The position numbers were made by a program, and so were the translations under genes. Below, one piece after another: positions 1 through 6,872 of a stretch of DNA of 32,984 bases (its first letter is position 1; every line of letters starts with the position of its first letter). The notes beneath the pieces were generated by a model. It saw only the letters and a list, made by a program, of their open reading frames with translations, was not told where the DNA came from and did not search any database. Origin of the DNA: Gemmatimonas sp. (GTDB taxonomy: Bacteria; Gemmatimonadota; Gemmatimonadetes; Gemmatimonadales; Gemmatimonadaceae); contig NZ_JANPLK010000071.1 in NCBI RefSeq assembly GCF_031426495.1, positions 1-32,984 on the forward strand, given 5' to 3'.

Positions 1-132
1 CAAGAGCTGCAAGCCGTCGCACTGGCTTTCAACAATAGGCCGCGCAAAACGTTAGGATGGAAGACGCCGGCAGAGGCGCTGAACGACCATCTAAAATCTG
101 TCGCACAACCCGGTGTTGCGACGACCGATTGA
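1..132 (+). CDS. IS30-family transposase, C-terminal end (partial)
   Basis: Frame 1 is open from the window edge to a TGA at 130-132 and encodes 43 residues. It includes FNNRPRKTLGWKTPAEAL, the hallmark C-terminal block of IS30-family DDE transposases (NNRPRKxLGxxTPxE). The rest of the protein lies outside the window, so I cannot tell whether the element is intact. No clear right inverted repeat follows the stop: similarity to an IS3-family transposase starts only about 8 bp later. The IS30 end is therefore either inserted into, or recombined with, that second element. The family call is firm; the intactness of the element is unknown. Confidence 0.8.
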   Translation, partial: QELQAVALAFNNRPRKTLGWKTPAEALNDHLKSVAQPGVATTD

Positions 133-409
133 ATCCGCCCAGTATACGAGCGAGCAGTTTCAGCGGGCGCTCGACGCGCTGGGCATTACCTGCAGCATGA
201 GTCGGTCCGGTAACGTGTGGGACAACGCCGTCATGGAGAGTTTCTTCTCGTCGCTCAAAACGGAGCGGACCGCGAGAAAGGCGTATGCGACGCGCGACGC
301 TGCGCGCGCGGACGTGTTTGACTTTATCGAGCGTTTTTACAATCCGATCCGGAGGCATTCGACGCTGGGATACATCAGCCCCATCGAGTTTGAGCAGGCA
401 GTAGCTTAG
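113..409 (+). pseudogene. IS3-family transposase (OrfB) C-terminal remnant
   Basis: An open frame of 98 codons; recognisable IS3 OrfB sequence begins at about 140 (QYTSEQF) and runs to the TAG at 407-409. It contains the block GNVWDNAVMESFFSSLKTE, which carries the final Glu of the DDE triad, and the C-terminal signature FYNPIRRHSTLGYISPIEFE. The first two catalytic Asp and all of OrfA are missing, so it cannot be active. The apparent GTG start at 113 lies inside the IS30-like end and is probably not a real start. It is truncated at the 5' side by the neighbouring IS30 sequence. Confidence 0.8.
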
Positions 410-414
410 CAGCG

Positions 415-439
415 TGTCCACGGAACCCGGGACAGCTCA
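415..439 (+). repeat. Probable right terminal inverted repeat of the IS3-family element
   Basis: These 25 bases follow the transposase stop by 5 bp. Read from the outside they begin TGAGCTGTCCCGG, in line with IS3-family ends that start with TG. The matching left repeat is not in the window, so the boundary is inferred. Confidence 0.5.
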
Positions 440-506
440 AACATCCTTATGGCACAGGTTTAGACACAGCGCAAAAGTTTTCTGTAAGCGGTAAATCCTC
501 AGCTCA

Positions 507-533
507 GTAACCTCATACAGAAAAAGAGGTTAC
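507..533. repeat. Perfect 8-bp inverted repeat upstream of tRNA-Arg
   Basis: GTAACCTC (507-514) and GAGGTTAC (526-533) are exact reverse complements separated by 11 bp containing an A5 run. The repeat ends 5 bp before the tRNA acceptor stem. It could be an operator, a leader hairpin or part of a former insertion boundary. It is not followed by a T-tract, so it is not a typical terminator on the + strand. Confidence 0.55.
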
Positions 534-538
534 GTGTC

Positions 539-612
539 GTCCCCGTAGCTCAGTTGGATAGAGCGGAAGTTTCCTAAACTTCAGGCCGCAGGTTCGATCC
601 CTGCCGGGGACA
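539..612 (+). tRNA. tRNA-Arg (anticodon CCT)
   Basis: A full cloverleaf can be drawn. The acceptor stem is GTCCCCG (539-545) with CGGGGAC (605-611). The D arm is GCTC...GAGC. The anticodon stem GAAGT/ACTTC encloses the loop TTCCTAA, giving anticodon CCT, which reads AGG. The T arm is GCAGG-TTCGATC-CCTGC and the discriminator base is A612. The 3' CCA is not encoded. tRNA-Arg(CCT) genes are common integration sites for mobile elements, but no duplicated tRNA 3' end was seen in the window. Confidence 0.93.
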
Positions 613-635
613 TCCTCGATCGATGTCAATACGCG

Positions 636-659
636 CGCCCCCCATACACTCCGGGGGCG
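636..659 (+). terminator. GC hairpin after tRNA-Arg
   Basis: CGCCCCC (636-642) pairs with GGGGGCG (653-659) around a 10-nt loop, 24 bp behind the tRNA. There is no T-tract after it, so it may be a processing or weak termination structure rather than a classical intrinsic terminator. Confidence 0.35.
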
Positions 660-725
660 AGCGGCACTATGTTGTAAGGCTACCTCCGTCCGCTTCGTTC
701 TTCGCCCCCATCGCTGGTCTTCCGC

Positions 726-1391
726 ATGGCCCAGTCGTCCCGTTCCGCGTCGTCCTCCTCGAGCCTCTCCGACGATCCGATGGAGAAGCTTGGCGATTGG
801 TTCCAGTCGAACAGCCGTCCGATCGGCATGGCGGCCGGCGGTATCGCCGTTGCTGCGCTCGCGATCTTCGGCTACCGCAGCTATTCGACGGGCCAGAACG
901 CGAAGGCGTCCACTGCGCTGTACGCTGCGCAGGCTCCAATGGCGCAGGGCAAGCTGGACGAGGCCACCAAGGCGCTCGACAAGGTGGCCAAAAGCTATTC
1001 GGGCACGGCGTCCGGCCAGCAAGCCGCGCTCCTTCTGGCGCAGACGCTGTTCGAGCAGAAGAAGTATGCCGAGGGGATCGCATCACTCGAGAAATCGGCT
1101 GGCGGTGCTAGCGCGGATTTCAAGGCGTCGATGGAATCGATGATTGCGGTCGGCTACGAACTTCAGGGCAAGTTGGCCGATGCGGCCACGCACTACGGCA
1201 AGGCCTCGGCGGCGGCGAAGTTCGAGAACGACAAGAACAATTACAAGGCGTCCGAAGCGCGCAGCCTGATGGCCGCCGGCAAGAACGCGGAAGCCCGCAA
1301 GATCTGGGAAGAGCTCGCCAAGTCTGACAGTCCGGCGGCGCAGGAAGCTAATGTGCGCCTTGGCGAGTTGGCCGGCGCGGGCAAGAACTAA
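726..1391 (+). CDS. Membrane-anchored TPR protein (YfgM-like)
   Basis: A 221-residue protein with a Ser-rich cytoplasmic N-terminus, one transmembrane segment at about residues 33-51 (GMAAGGIAVAALAIFGY) and an Ala/Lys-rich helical region of tetratricopeptide-like repeats. The topology and size match the YfgM/TPR_21 type of protein, which in E. coli sits beside the SecYEG translocon and periplasmic chaperones; I infer a similar envelope-biogenesis role. The start ATG at 726 has no clear Shine-Dalgarno sequence. An in-frame ATG at 780 (MEKLGDW) is an alternative that keeps the membrane anchor. It lies downstream of tRNA-Arg and is convergent with dapF. A strong hairpin terminator follows. Confidence 0.75.
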   Translation: MAQSSRSASSSSSLSDDPMEKLGDWFQSNSRPIGMAAGGIAVAALAIFGYRSYSTGQNAKASTALYAAQAPMAQGKLDEATKALDKVAKSYSGTASGQQAALLLAQTLFEQKKYAEGIASLEKSAGGASADFKASMESMIAVGYELQGKLADAATHYGKASAAAKFENDKNNYKASEARSLMAAGKNAEARKIWEELAKSDSPAAQEANVRLGELAGAGKN

Positions 1392-1464
1392 TCGACTGGC
1401 GATCAAGCGAATCGGCTCGATGTGGATGCACATTAGAGCCAACGATTTGTGAGCTTGCAGTTTG

Positions 1465-1502
1465 CGGCGGTCCGGAGAAGCTCCGGGCCGCCGTTCTGTT
1501 TG
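1465..1502 (+). terminator. Rho-independent terminator of the TPR gene
   Basis: A 12-bp stem (1465-1476 with 1482-1493, one G-T wobble) closes a 5-nt loop GAAGC and is followed by TTCTGTTTG. It lies 73 bp after the stop of the TPR gene. Confidence 0.75.
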
Positions 1503-1567
1503 TCGGCAGGGTCGTAGAGGTAAACACGACACTAATGCGTCCACAACACGACCGCATAGGGTCATAC

Positions 1568-1677
1568 TGTGGGTAATTGAACTCAGCTTATATGCGTATA
1601 ATACATGTTATGTAAACCATTGTTGGTGGATAACTGTGGGAAACAATTTGGGGATTTGTTCATCGCGCTGTGGATGA
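1568..1677. promoter_or_regulatory. Cluster of DnaA-box-like 9-mers in an AT-rich stretch
   Basis: Four 9-mers sit in the same orientation, each one mismatch from the complement of TTWTNCACA: TGTGGGTAA (1568-1576), GGTGGATAA (1625-1633), TGTGGGAAA (1635-1643) and TGTGGATGA (1669-1677). Between the first two lies an AT-rich run containing TATAAT. This resembles an origin module (unwinding element plus DnaA sites), a DnaA titration site or a promoter with an operator. No dnaA, dnaN or parAB lies in the window to support an origin, so the assignment is tentative. Confidence 0.35.
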
Positions 1678-1858
1678 ACGCCGCAACACTCTGCGCTGCC
1701 GTCGTTTAGGCGATCCCTGCATCTCGCGATGCTTAGCGACAGCTCACGAACCGTAAAGCTGTCCACCTTCCCACATGGATTGTGTGATCTGGGCCGCATG
1801 AGTCCGCGCAACGCGCCGGACCGCTCCTTCGCTCGCCGCGCCGTAGCGCGACGGCCCG

Positions 1859-2701
1859 TCAGATCGACTCGATCACGCCGCGGAAGACTACGCGGCCTTC
1901 GCCACGAAGCGTCGGCCCAAACCCCGACTCCGTGGCCGCCAGACGCACCTCAAGGTCGCGACCGGAGCTGGTGCGAATCGTGATGGTCGAGGCCGTCGCA
2001 AGGCCCCAGACCGCCAGCAACACGGCCGTCGCGACGGCGCCCGTGCCACAGGCCAAGGTTTCGCCTTCGACGCCCCGTTCGAACGTTCGGTACCGCCAGT
2101 GGCCGCCGGCTAACGGCGATACCCAATTCACATTGGCCCCAGCGGGCCCAGACGCGGCGTGTCGCCGCAACATCGGCCCGCGCCCTTCCACATCCACCCG
2201 ATCGGCGTCCGCGCACAGAATCACGAGGTGCGGAATTCCGGCGACGGCGAAGCCGATGCGCACTTCGCCCTCGACCAGGTCGATCGGCATGGTCGGTCGG
2301 ACCGCGCTGACCGGCTGGAGGTCGATCTCGGGCAAGCCCTCGTCAAGACGGCTGGCAATGAGGCCGGCCGGCGTGGTGAGCGTCATCCCCGAGTCCGCCG
2401 CAAGACCCAGCATCGCGGACATGGCCGTAGAACAGAGCGTCGCGTTGCCGCAGAGATCGGCTGGGGTTCCGTCACTGTTGAAGTAATGAATCCGCACGTC
2501 CGCATCTGGATGCGCCGGCTCGAGCACGACAATTCCGTCCGCGCCGATACCATTGTTCCTATTGCAGATAGACTGGATCATCTCAGGTGATGTCACACGT
2601 TCGAGCGACACATCACGGCCGTCAAAGAACACGAAATCGTTGCCGGATCCCGTCATCTTCGCGAACGGTATACCTCGTAGCGTCGACGAAGGCGTCGTCA
2701 C
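1859..2701 (-). CDS. dapF: Diaminopimelate epimerase
   Basis: Converts LL- to meso-diaminopimelate for lysine and peptidoglycan in the cytoplasm. With a GTG start at 2701 the protein has 280 residues, typical for DapF. This start overlaps the upstream stop (GTGA) and is preceded by GGGGA; a longer frame from 2746 would run 49 bp into the upstream gene. The N-terminal block FAKMTGSGNDF is conserved. The two catalytic Cys are visible in DLCGN (Cys84) and in ERGVEGETLACGTGA. The first motif is variant: CGNATLC where most DapF have CGNGxRC. It is the last gene of the long envelope run and is convergent with the TPR gene across the intergenic region. Confidence 0.93.
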   Translation of the reverse strand: MTTPSSTLRGIPFAKMTGSGNDFVFFDGRDVSLERVTSPEMIQSICNRNNGIGADGIVVLEPAHPDADVRIHYFNSDGTPADLCGNATLCSTAMSAMLGLAADSGMTLTTPAGLIASRLDEGLPEIDLQPVSAVRPTMPIDLVEGEVRIGFAVAGIPHLVILCADADRVDVEGRGPMLRRHAASGPAGANVNWVSPLAGGHWRYRTFERGVEGETLACGTGAVATAVLLAVWGLATASTITIRTSSGRDLEVRLAATESGFGPTLRGEGRVVFRGVIESI

Positions 2702-3459
2702 GCGTTCCCCGTAATGGCCCACCAGCGTAAGCGCCACACCATCCATATGGCCTCCCGAACGATTCGCTTGGACATCTTCGACTCGCCTTCGGTACGATCG
2801 TGGAACACGATCGGAATCTCAGCAATGCGGAAACCGCGCTTCCACGCCCTGAAGCTCATCTCGATCTGAAACGCGTACCCATTCGAACGGACTTGGTCGA
2901 GTGGGATGGCCATCAGCACTTCGCGGCGGAAGCACTTGAAGCCACCTGTCGCGTCGCCCAGGCGAAGCCCAGTCACCGCGCGGGCATAGATGTTCGCGCC
3001 GTACGACAACATCAGGCGCGTCATCGGCCAATTGACGACCGTCACCTTGCCGTCGCGATAGCGGGAGCCGAGCACCAAGTCCGTGTCACGGATCGCCGCC
3101 AGAAACTCAGGCAAATGGCCGGGGTCGTGGGAAAAGTCAGCGTCCATCTCGAAGATGAACGCGTAGTCGCGTTCGAGTGCCCACGTGAACCCGGCCAAAT
3201 ACGCGCGGCCCAGACCTTCCTTCCCTGCCCGATGCAGCACGTGCACACGCGGGTCGGCCGCCGCCAGTTGATCGGCGAGCTGACCCGTGCCATCGGGCGA
3301 GTTGTCGTCAACGACCAAGACGTCGAGTCGCGTATCCTGGGCAAGGATCAGCGGAACGATGCGGGTGACATTCTCGCTCTCGTTATACGTCGGGACGATC
3401 ACGAGGGCGCGTTCGCCAAGCGCGAGTGAACCACGCGCCGGAGTAGCAATTCGGGACAC
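2698..3459 (-). CDS. Polyprenyl-phosphate mannose/sugar synthase (Dpm1-like GT2)
   Basis: A 253-residue GT2 enzyme with the N-terminal nucleotide-binding block VIVPTYNESENV, VVDDNSPDGT and the metal-binding EMDADFSHDP. Its ending, HDRTEGESKMS, is typical of dolichyl/polyprenyl-phosphate mannose synthases. Such enzymes move a sugar from a nucleotide donor to a lipid phosphate at the inner face of the membrane. The GTG start at 3459 is chosen because GAGGCGA lies 5-11 bp upstream and it begins just after the previous stop; a frame from 3552 would overlap that gene. It has no C-terminal membrane domain, unlike the GT2 at 8101-9144. It probably supplies lipid-linked sugar to the adjacent YfhO-type protein. 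The sugar identity is not known. Confidence 0.85.
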   Translation of the reverse strand: MSRIATPARGSLALGERALVIVPTYNESENVTRIVPLILAQDTRLDVLVVDDNSPDGTGQLADQLAAADPRVHVLHRAGKEGLGRAYLAGFTWALERDYAFIFEMDADFSHDPGHLPEFLAAIRDTDLVLGSRYRDGKVTVVNWPMTRLMLSYGANIYARAVTGLRLGDATGGFKCFRREVLMAIPLDQVRSNGYAFQIEMSFRAWKRGFRIAEIPIVFHDRTEGESKMSKRIVREAIWMVWRLRWWAITGNA

Positions 3460-3469
3460 GAGTGTCGCC

Positions 3470-5890
3470 TCAGGCCGAGAGAACGTTGGCCGATACGACG
3501 GCCTTTCGGTCAAGCGCGAACCCGATAATCCACCAGAGCAACGCCGCGCCAAGTGCCAGCAATGTCAACAACTTCCCCGTGTGATATGGTGCACTGTCGA
3601 AGCGGAGCTGCACGGACTTCGCGCCCGTGGGCAGCTCGACGCCAATAAGTGTATAGTCGGCCCGGGCAATCGTGGCAGGCTTGCCGTCCACCATTGCCGT
3701 CCACCCTGGATAGAAATTTTCGGAGACCACCAAGGCGCTGCCGGCTGGCGCTGGTCCGCCTAAGGTGATGTCGATCGCCCCGGCTTGATACTTCGTGATC
3801 TCGACGCCGAACGGCACCGGCTCAGGCAACGGCGAGTTCACCGGTCTGGCCTGAATGGTCGAGGTTGAATCAAAGATCGCGACGCGCTTCACATCGAACA
3901 ACGGGTTGAGCACGGTCGCCTTGGTGGTCGGATCGTCGAGCTTCACGATCAGCGGCGTCACCCATGCCGCCGGGTGATCACCGGGAAGCTCGTACAGATA
4001 GGTCATCGTCCCGGCGGCGTTGCGCACAGGGCCGGCGGCCAACTTCGCTCCCTGAAACGGCAGCCCCGGCGTATTGGTATAAAAGAATCGCGCGTTGGTG
4101 AGCGACCAGAAATTCGGGTTCGCGATCGACTGGAAACCCTCGCTCTTGCCGTAGAGTTCCTGGTAGCGACCGATCTCGTTGCCGTGATAGCCGAGGACTC
4201 CACGGATGCCGTGGGACATGAGCGCGTCGCCGAGCACGAACGGATCGTGCGATGCCATGTTGTCGCCAAGCGGAATGGCGATGACACGAGCCGGCTCCGT
4301 TTGTGACTTGAGGAACCGGATGATGTCGTCCTCCGCGTAGAGCTCCTCGGCGCGGGCCGAAAATGTCCAGTAGTCCCGCTCGACACTCCACAAGTCGAGC
4401 GCGACCAAGGCGGCAAGCAGCCAGCCGGCGAGGGGTGCCTTGAGGGCGCCTCGCGCCACCGCGAGCATCAGCCCGAGCAGCGCCATAACGGCGACGGCCG
4501 ATCGCCAGGCGCCGGCGACAACCGCCGCCGAATTGGCTTCAATGAGGTCGCCGCGCGCATCGCCGAGGAGCGACATCGCGAAGTTCGTGAAGCCTCCCGT
4601 GGTGGCGAGGACACCGGTAAGCAGCGCGACGCTGCCCCAGCCGATCGCGTATCGGATGGTCGCCTTGCCCGCGAGCACCCGCTCAGCGCCGAATGCTGCC
4701 AATACCGCGCACGCCAAGGCCGTCACATAGAGAATCGTGCTTGGTGCACGGAAGAACTTGGTGCCCGGGACGACCGCATAGACCAGCTGATAGAACGGTG
4801 TGCTGCCGCCCCACGCCCAGAGGAGCGAGACGATCAGCGTGGCAAGCCAGAACCAGGCGTGCGACCGATGTCGGTTCGCGAGCCCGCCGCCGAACGCAAA
4901 AAGGGCAAGCACCAGCACCGACGCACCGATGTACTCGCTGTGAAAGTGGATGCCGTTGCGTCCCCAGTAGTGCTCGAGAATGCCCGAGAACTGCGGTAGA
5001 TACATGTTGATCGTTTCCTCGAGCGGAAACGAAAAGCTGGTCGCGTAGTCGTAACCCTTGCCGCCGGCGCGGGGAGACCACGGCACGTATTGCTGCACCG
5101 GGAGATACTGCACTGCGCCGATCACCGCGCCGAGCACGACAGCCCCGAGCGCCAAGGCCAATCGCGGGAGGGGCCGCGCGTCCCGCACCGGCGCTGCAAA
5201 CTCCGTCGGGAGACTCCACGGTCGCAGCGCCAAGAACAGGGCGTAGCCCCCGCAGGTGAGCAGCATGTACTGCAGTAACTGGGGATGTGGAGAGAGCACC
5301 GCCAGCCCGACGATCAACGCGAGCAGCCCCCAGGCATCGCGTCGCCCGTCGCGCATGCCGCGGACCAGCGCCCAGAGGGCGGCCGGCAACAGCGCACTGA
5401 CGAACAGCTTTCCATCGTGTCCGGGCGACGCGTATGACGCGACCGCGCCACTGAGCAGATAGGCGACGCCGCCCACAAGGGCGCTCTGAAACCGAACACC
5501 GGCTGCCCGAAGGAACCCAAACGTGAAGACGCCGGCCAGCAGCATGTGGAGCACAAAGCCCCACGTCATCGCGATGTCGGTCGGCAGCACCAACCGCAGC
5601 AGGAAAGTCGGGTAGAAGATGTCGCCGTGCATGGCCGCGATATACGGCATGCCGCCGAACTGATACGGATTCCACTGCGGGAATCCCTGACCATCGCGAA
5701 GCGCGCGGGCCGCGAACTCACGGAAGGAGTAGCCCGCGATGTACTGATCCGAATTCGGATTGACGAGAAACGCGCCACCGAGCGCCGGCCACGCCAGCAG
5801 CATTGTCGCGATAAGGCAGACGAGTGCCGCCCAAGCGAGCGGGAAGCGAGGTGCCGGGGGCGCTACATTCGTCGCGTCAGTGCGGGCCAT
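3470..5890 (-). CDS. YfhO-family membrane glycosyltransferase (GT-C like)
   Basis: An 806-residue polytopic membrane protein. It starts at ATG 5890, overlapping the end of the upstream gene by 14 bp, rather than at 6043, which would lie inside that gene. A first membrane segment at about residues 18-40 is followed by an extracytoplasmic loop with NSDQYIAGYSFREF and MHGDIFYP, the kind of acidic loop seen in GT-C enzymes. About ten further hydrophobic segments follow. From about residue 510 to 770 there is a soluble domain, then a final membrane helix. YfhO proteins in Firmicutes act with a GT2 lipid-phosphate sugar synthase (CsbB/GtrB type) to glycosylate surface polymers outside the membrane. 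The same pairing with the GT2 genes here suggests surface glycan modification. Confidence 0.82.
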   Translation of the reverse strand: MARTDATNVAPPAPRFPLAWAALVCLIATMLLAWPALGGAFLVNPNSDQYIAGYSFREFAARALRDGQGFPQWNPYQFGGMPYIAAMHGDIFYPTFLLRLVLPTDIAMTWGFVLHMLLAGVFTFGFLRAAGVRFQSALVGGVAYLLSGAVASYASPGHDGKLFVSALLPAALWALVRGMRDGRRDAWGLLALIVGLAVLSPHPQLLQYMLLTCGGYALFLALRPWSLPTEFAAPVRDARPLPRLALALGAVVLGAVIGAVQYLPVQQYVPWSPRAGGKGYDYATSFSFPLEETINMYLPQFSGILEHYWGRNGIHFHSEYIGASVLVLALFAFGGGLANRHRSHAWFWLATLIVSLLWAWGGSTPFYQLVYAVVPGTKFFRAPSTILYVTALACAVLAAFGAERVLAGKATIRYAIGWGSVALLTGVLATTGGFTNFAMSLLGDARGDLIEANSAAVVAGAWRSAVAVMALLGLMLAVARGALKAPLAGWLLAALVALDLWSVERDYWTFSARAEELYAEDDIIRFLKSQTEPARVIAIPLGDNMASHDPFVLGDALMSHGIRGVLGYHGNEIGRYQELYGKSEGFQSIANPNFWSLTNARFFYTNTPGLPFQGAKLAAGPVRNAAGTMTYLYELPGDHPAAWVTPLIVKLDDPTTKATVLNPLFDVKRVAIFDSTSTIQARPVNSPLPEPVPFGVEITKYQAGAIDITLGGPAPAGSALVVSENFYPGWTAMVDGKPATIARADYTLIGVELPTGAKSVQLRFDSAPYHTGKLLTLLALGAALLWWIIGFALDRKAVVSANVLSA

Positions 5891-6872
5891 CGAGAAGACT
5901 GGAAGGGTGCTGGAGAGCCGCGCGCTGCGAGGCGGGGAGGAAGAGCAGGCTGACGAGCCCCGGCAGCACTTCAAGCACGGTGAGCCAGACCCGTGATGTG
6001 ACGCCGAGGATGACCGCGTCCCCCTGCCCTGCGGCGCCGACACCCACCAGAAAAACGGTCAGCGCCGCCTCTCGGAACCCCAGTCCCCCTGGAGAGAACA
6101 GGACGAGATACCCGATAAGGTACGAAGCGGTGAAAACTGCGATGAAGAGGGCCGGATCGCTACTGATTCGCGGAGTGACGCCGCGAGAGAACAATGCAAA
6201 CGCCAACCCATACCCCAACCACGACGCAGCGTTCATCGCCGCCGCAGCCCAGAGCGTGCTTGCCGACAACTGCTTGCTGGCCATCGGCACGCCTCGTTTG
6301 GCCGCGAACCAACCGAGCACCGGCGGCAGCAGCCGCGGCAACGCCAGCACGCCGGCAAGAAACACCGCAGTCGCGACCATCGCACCGGTGCGGAAACCGG
6401 GATACACCGTGTCGAGTCCTTCAGCACCCATGATCACGCCAATGCCGAACCCCGCGCCGATGTTCAATAGCGTCCCGAGTACGGCCGCACCGGCGGCCGC
6501 CGTTCCCGAGACGCCTTCGCGGGCCGCCAGAACGCTTAGGGCGCCGACCGACCACACTTTTCCGGGAATCCAACGACCGAGATTGGCGATGGTCCAGATG
6601 CGCACGGCCGCGGGATATGGCAAATCACCACCCCATCCCCGCAGCAAGACGCGCCAGCTCTGAATCAGCAGAGCGTAGACCGCAAGCACGGTGGCGCTGG
6701 CAGCCGCGATCCAGCGCCACTCCACCCGGAGGTCACGCGCCGATGCCCGCATCTCCGCCCACTGTCCGTGGAGCGCCCACGCGATAAAGACACCCGTGAG
6801 CAGCAGTACCAGCACCTTGAGCGCGGGGTGGCGCAGCGCGCCGCCCGCAGGCCACGAGGACGTTGGCGTCAT
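5877..6872 (-). CDS. Flippase-like integral membrane protein (LPG synthase TM / UPF0104 family)
   Basis: A 331-residue protein with about eight hydrophobic segments and the family-typical stretches GRWIPGKVWSVGAL and FSPGGLGFREAALTVFLVG (P-G-G-x-G-x-R-E). It belongs to the lysylphosphatidylglycerol synthase transmembrane-region family. Many members lack the aminoacyl-transferase domain, as here, and sit beside glycosyltransferases. A lipid or lipid-sugar transport role is inferred from that context only. The start ATG overlaps the upstream glycosyltransferase stop (ATGA), so translation is probably coupled. Confidence 0.8.
   Translation of the reverse strand: MTPTSSWPAGGALRHPALKVLVLLLTGVFIAWALHGQWAEMRASARDLRVEWRWIAAASATVLAVYALLIQSWRVLLRGWGGDLPYPAAVRIWTIANLGRWIPGKVWSVGALSVLAAREGVSGTAAAGAAVLGTLLNIGAGFGIGVIMGAEGLDTVYPGFRTGAMVATAVFLAGVLALPRLLPPVLGWFAAKRGVPMASKQLSASTLWAAAAMNAASWLGYGLAFALFSRGVTPRISSDPALFIAVFTASYLIGYLVLFSPGGLGFREAALTVFLVGVGAAGQGDAVILGVTSRVWLTVLEVLPGLVSLLFLPASQRAALQHPSSLLDGPH

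Larger units (their letters stand above)
1..439 (+). mobile_element. Nested or abutting IS30 / IS3 insertion-sequence remnants
   Basis: An IS30-type transposase tail (to 132) abuts an IS3-type transposase tail (from about 140). The block ends at a likely IS3 right inverted repeat at 415-439, which finishes in CA as expected for TG...CA elements and lies just behind the transposase stop. The left ends are outside the window or deleted. The right edge lies about 100 bp upstream of a tRNA gene. Confidence 0.65.
1392..1858. other. 467-bp intergenic region between convergent genes
   Basis: No convincing protein gene is present. The region holds a strong terminator (1465-1502), an AT-rich stretch with a perfect TATAAT (1597-1602), inverted repeats at 1619-1647 and 1658-1679, and a compact hairpin GCATC-TCGC-GATGC at 1719-1732. 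Four 9-mers lie one mismatch from a DnaA box. Short open frames here lack recognisable protein sequence. Confidence 0.6.

Noticed and set aside
29..421. A 130-codon - strand frame over the IS remnants
   Set aside because: Mirror frame of two recognised transposase ends.
5824..6663. A 279-codon + strand frame over the flippase-like gene
   Set aside because: Antisense to a clear membrane protein; Pro/Arg/Ala/Thr-rich without domain character.
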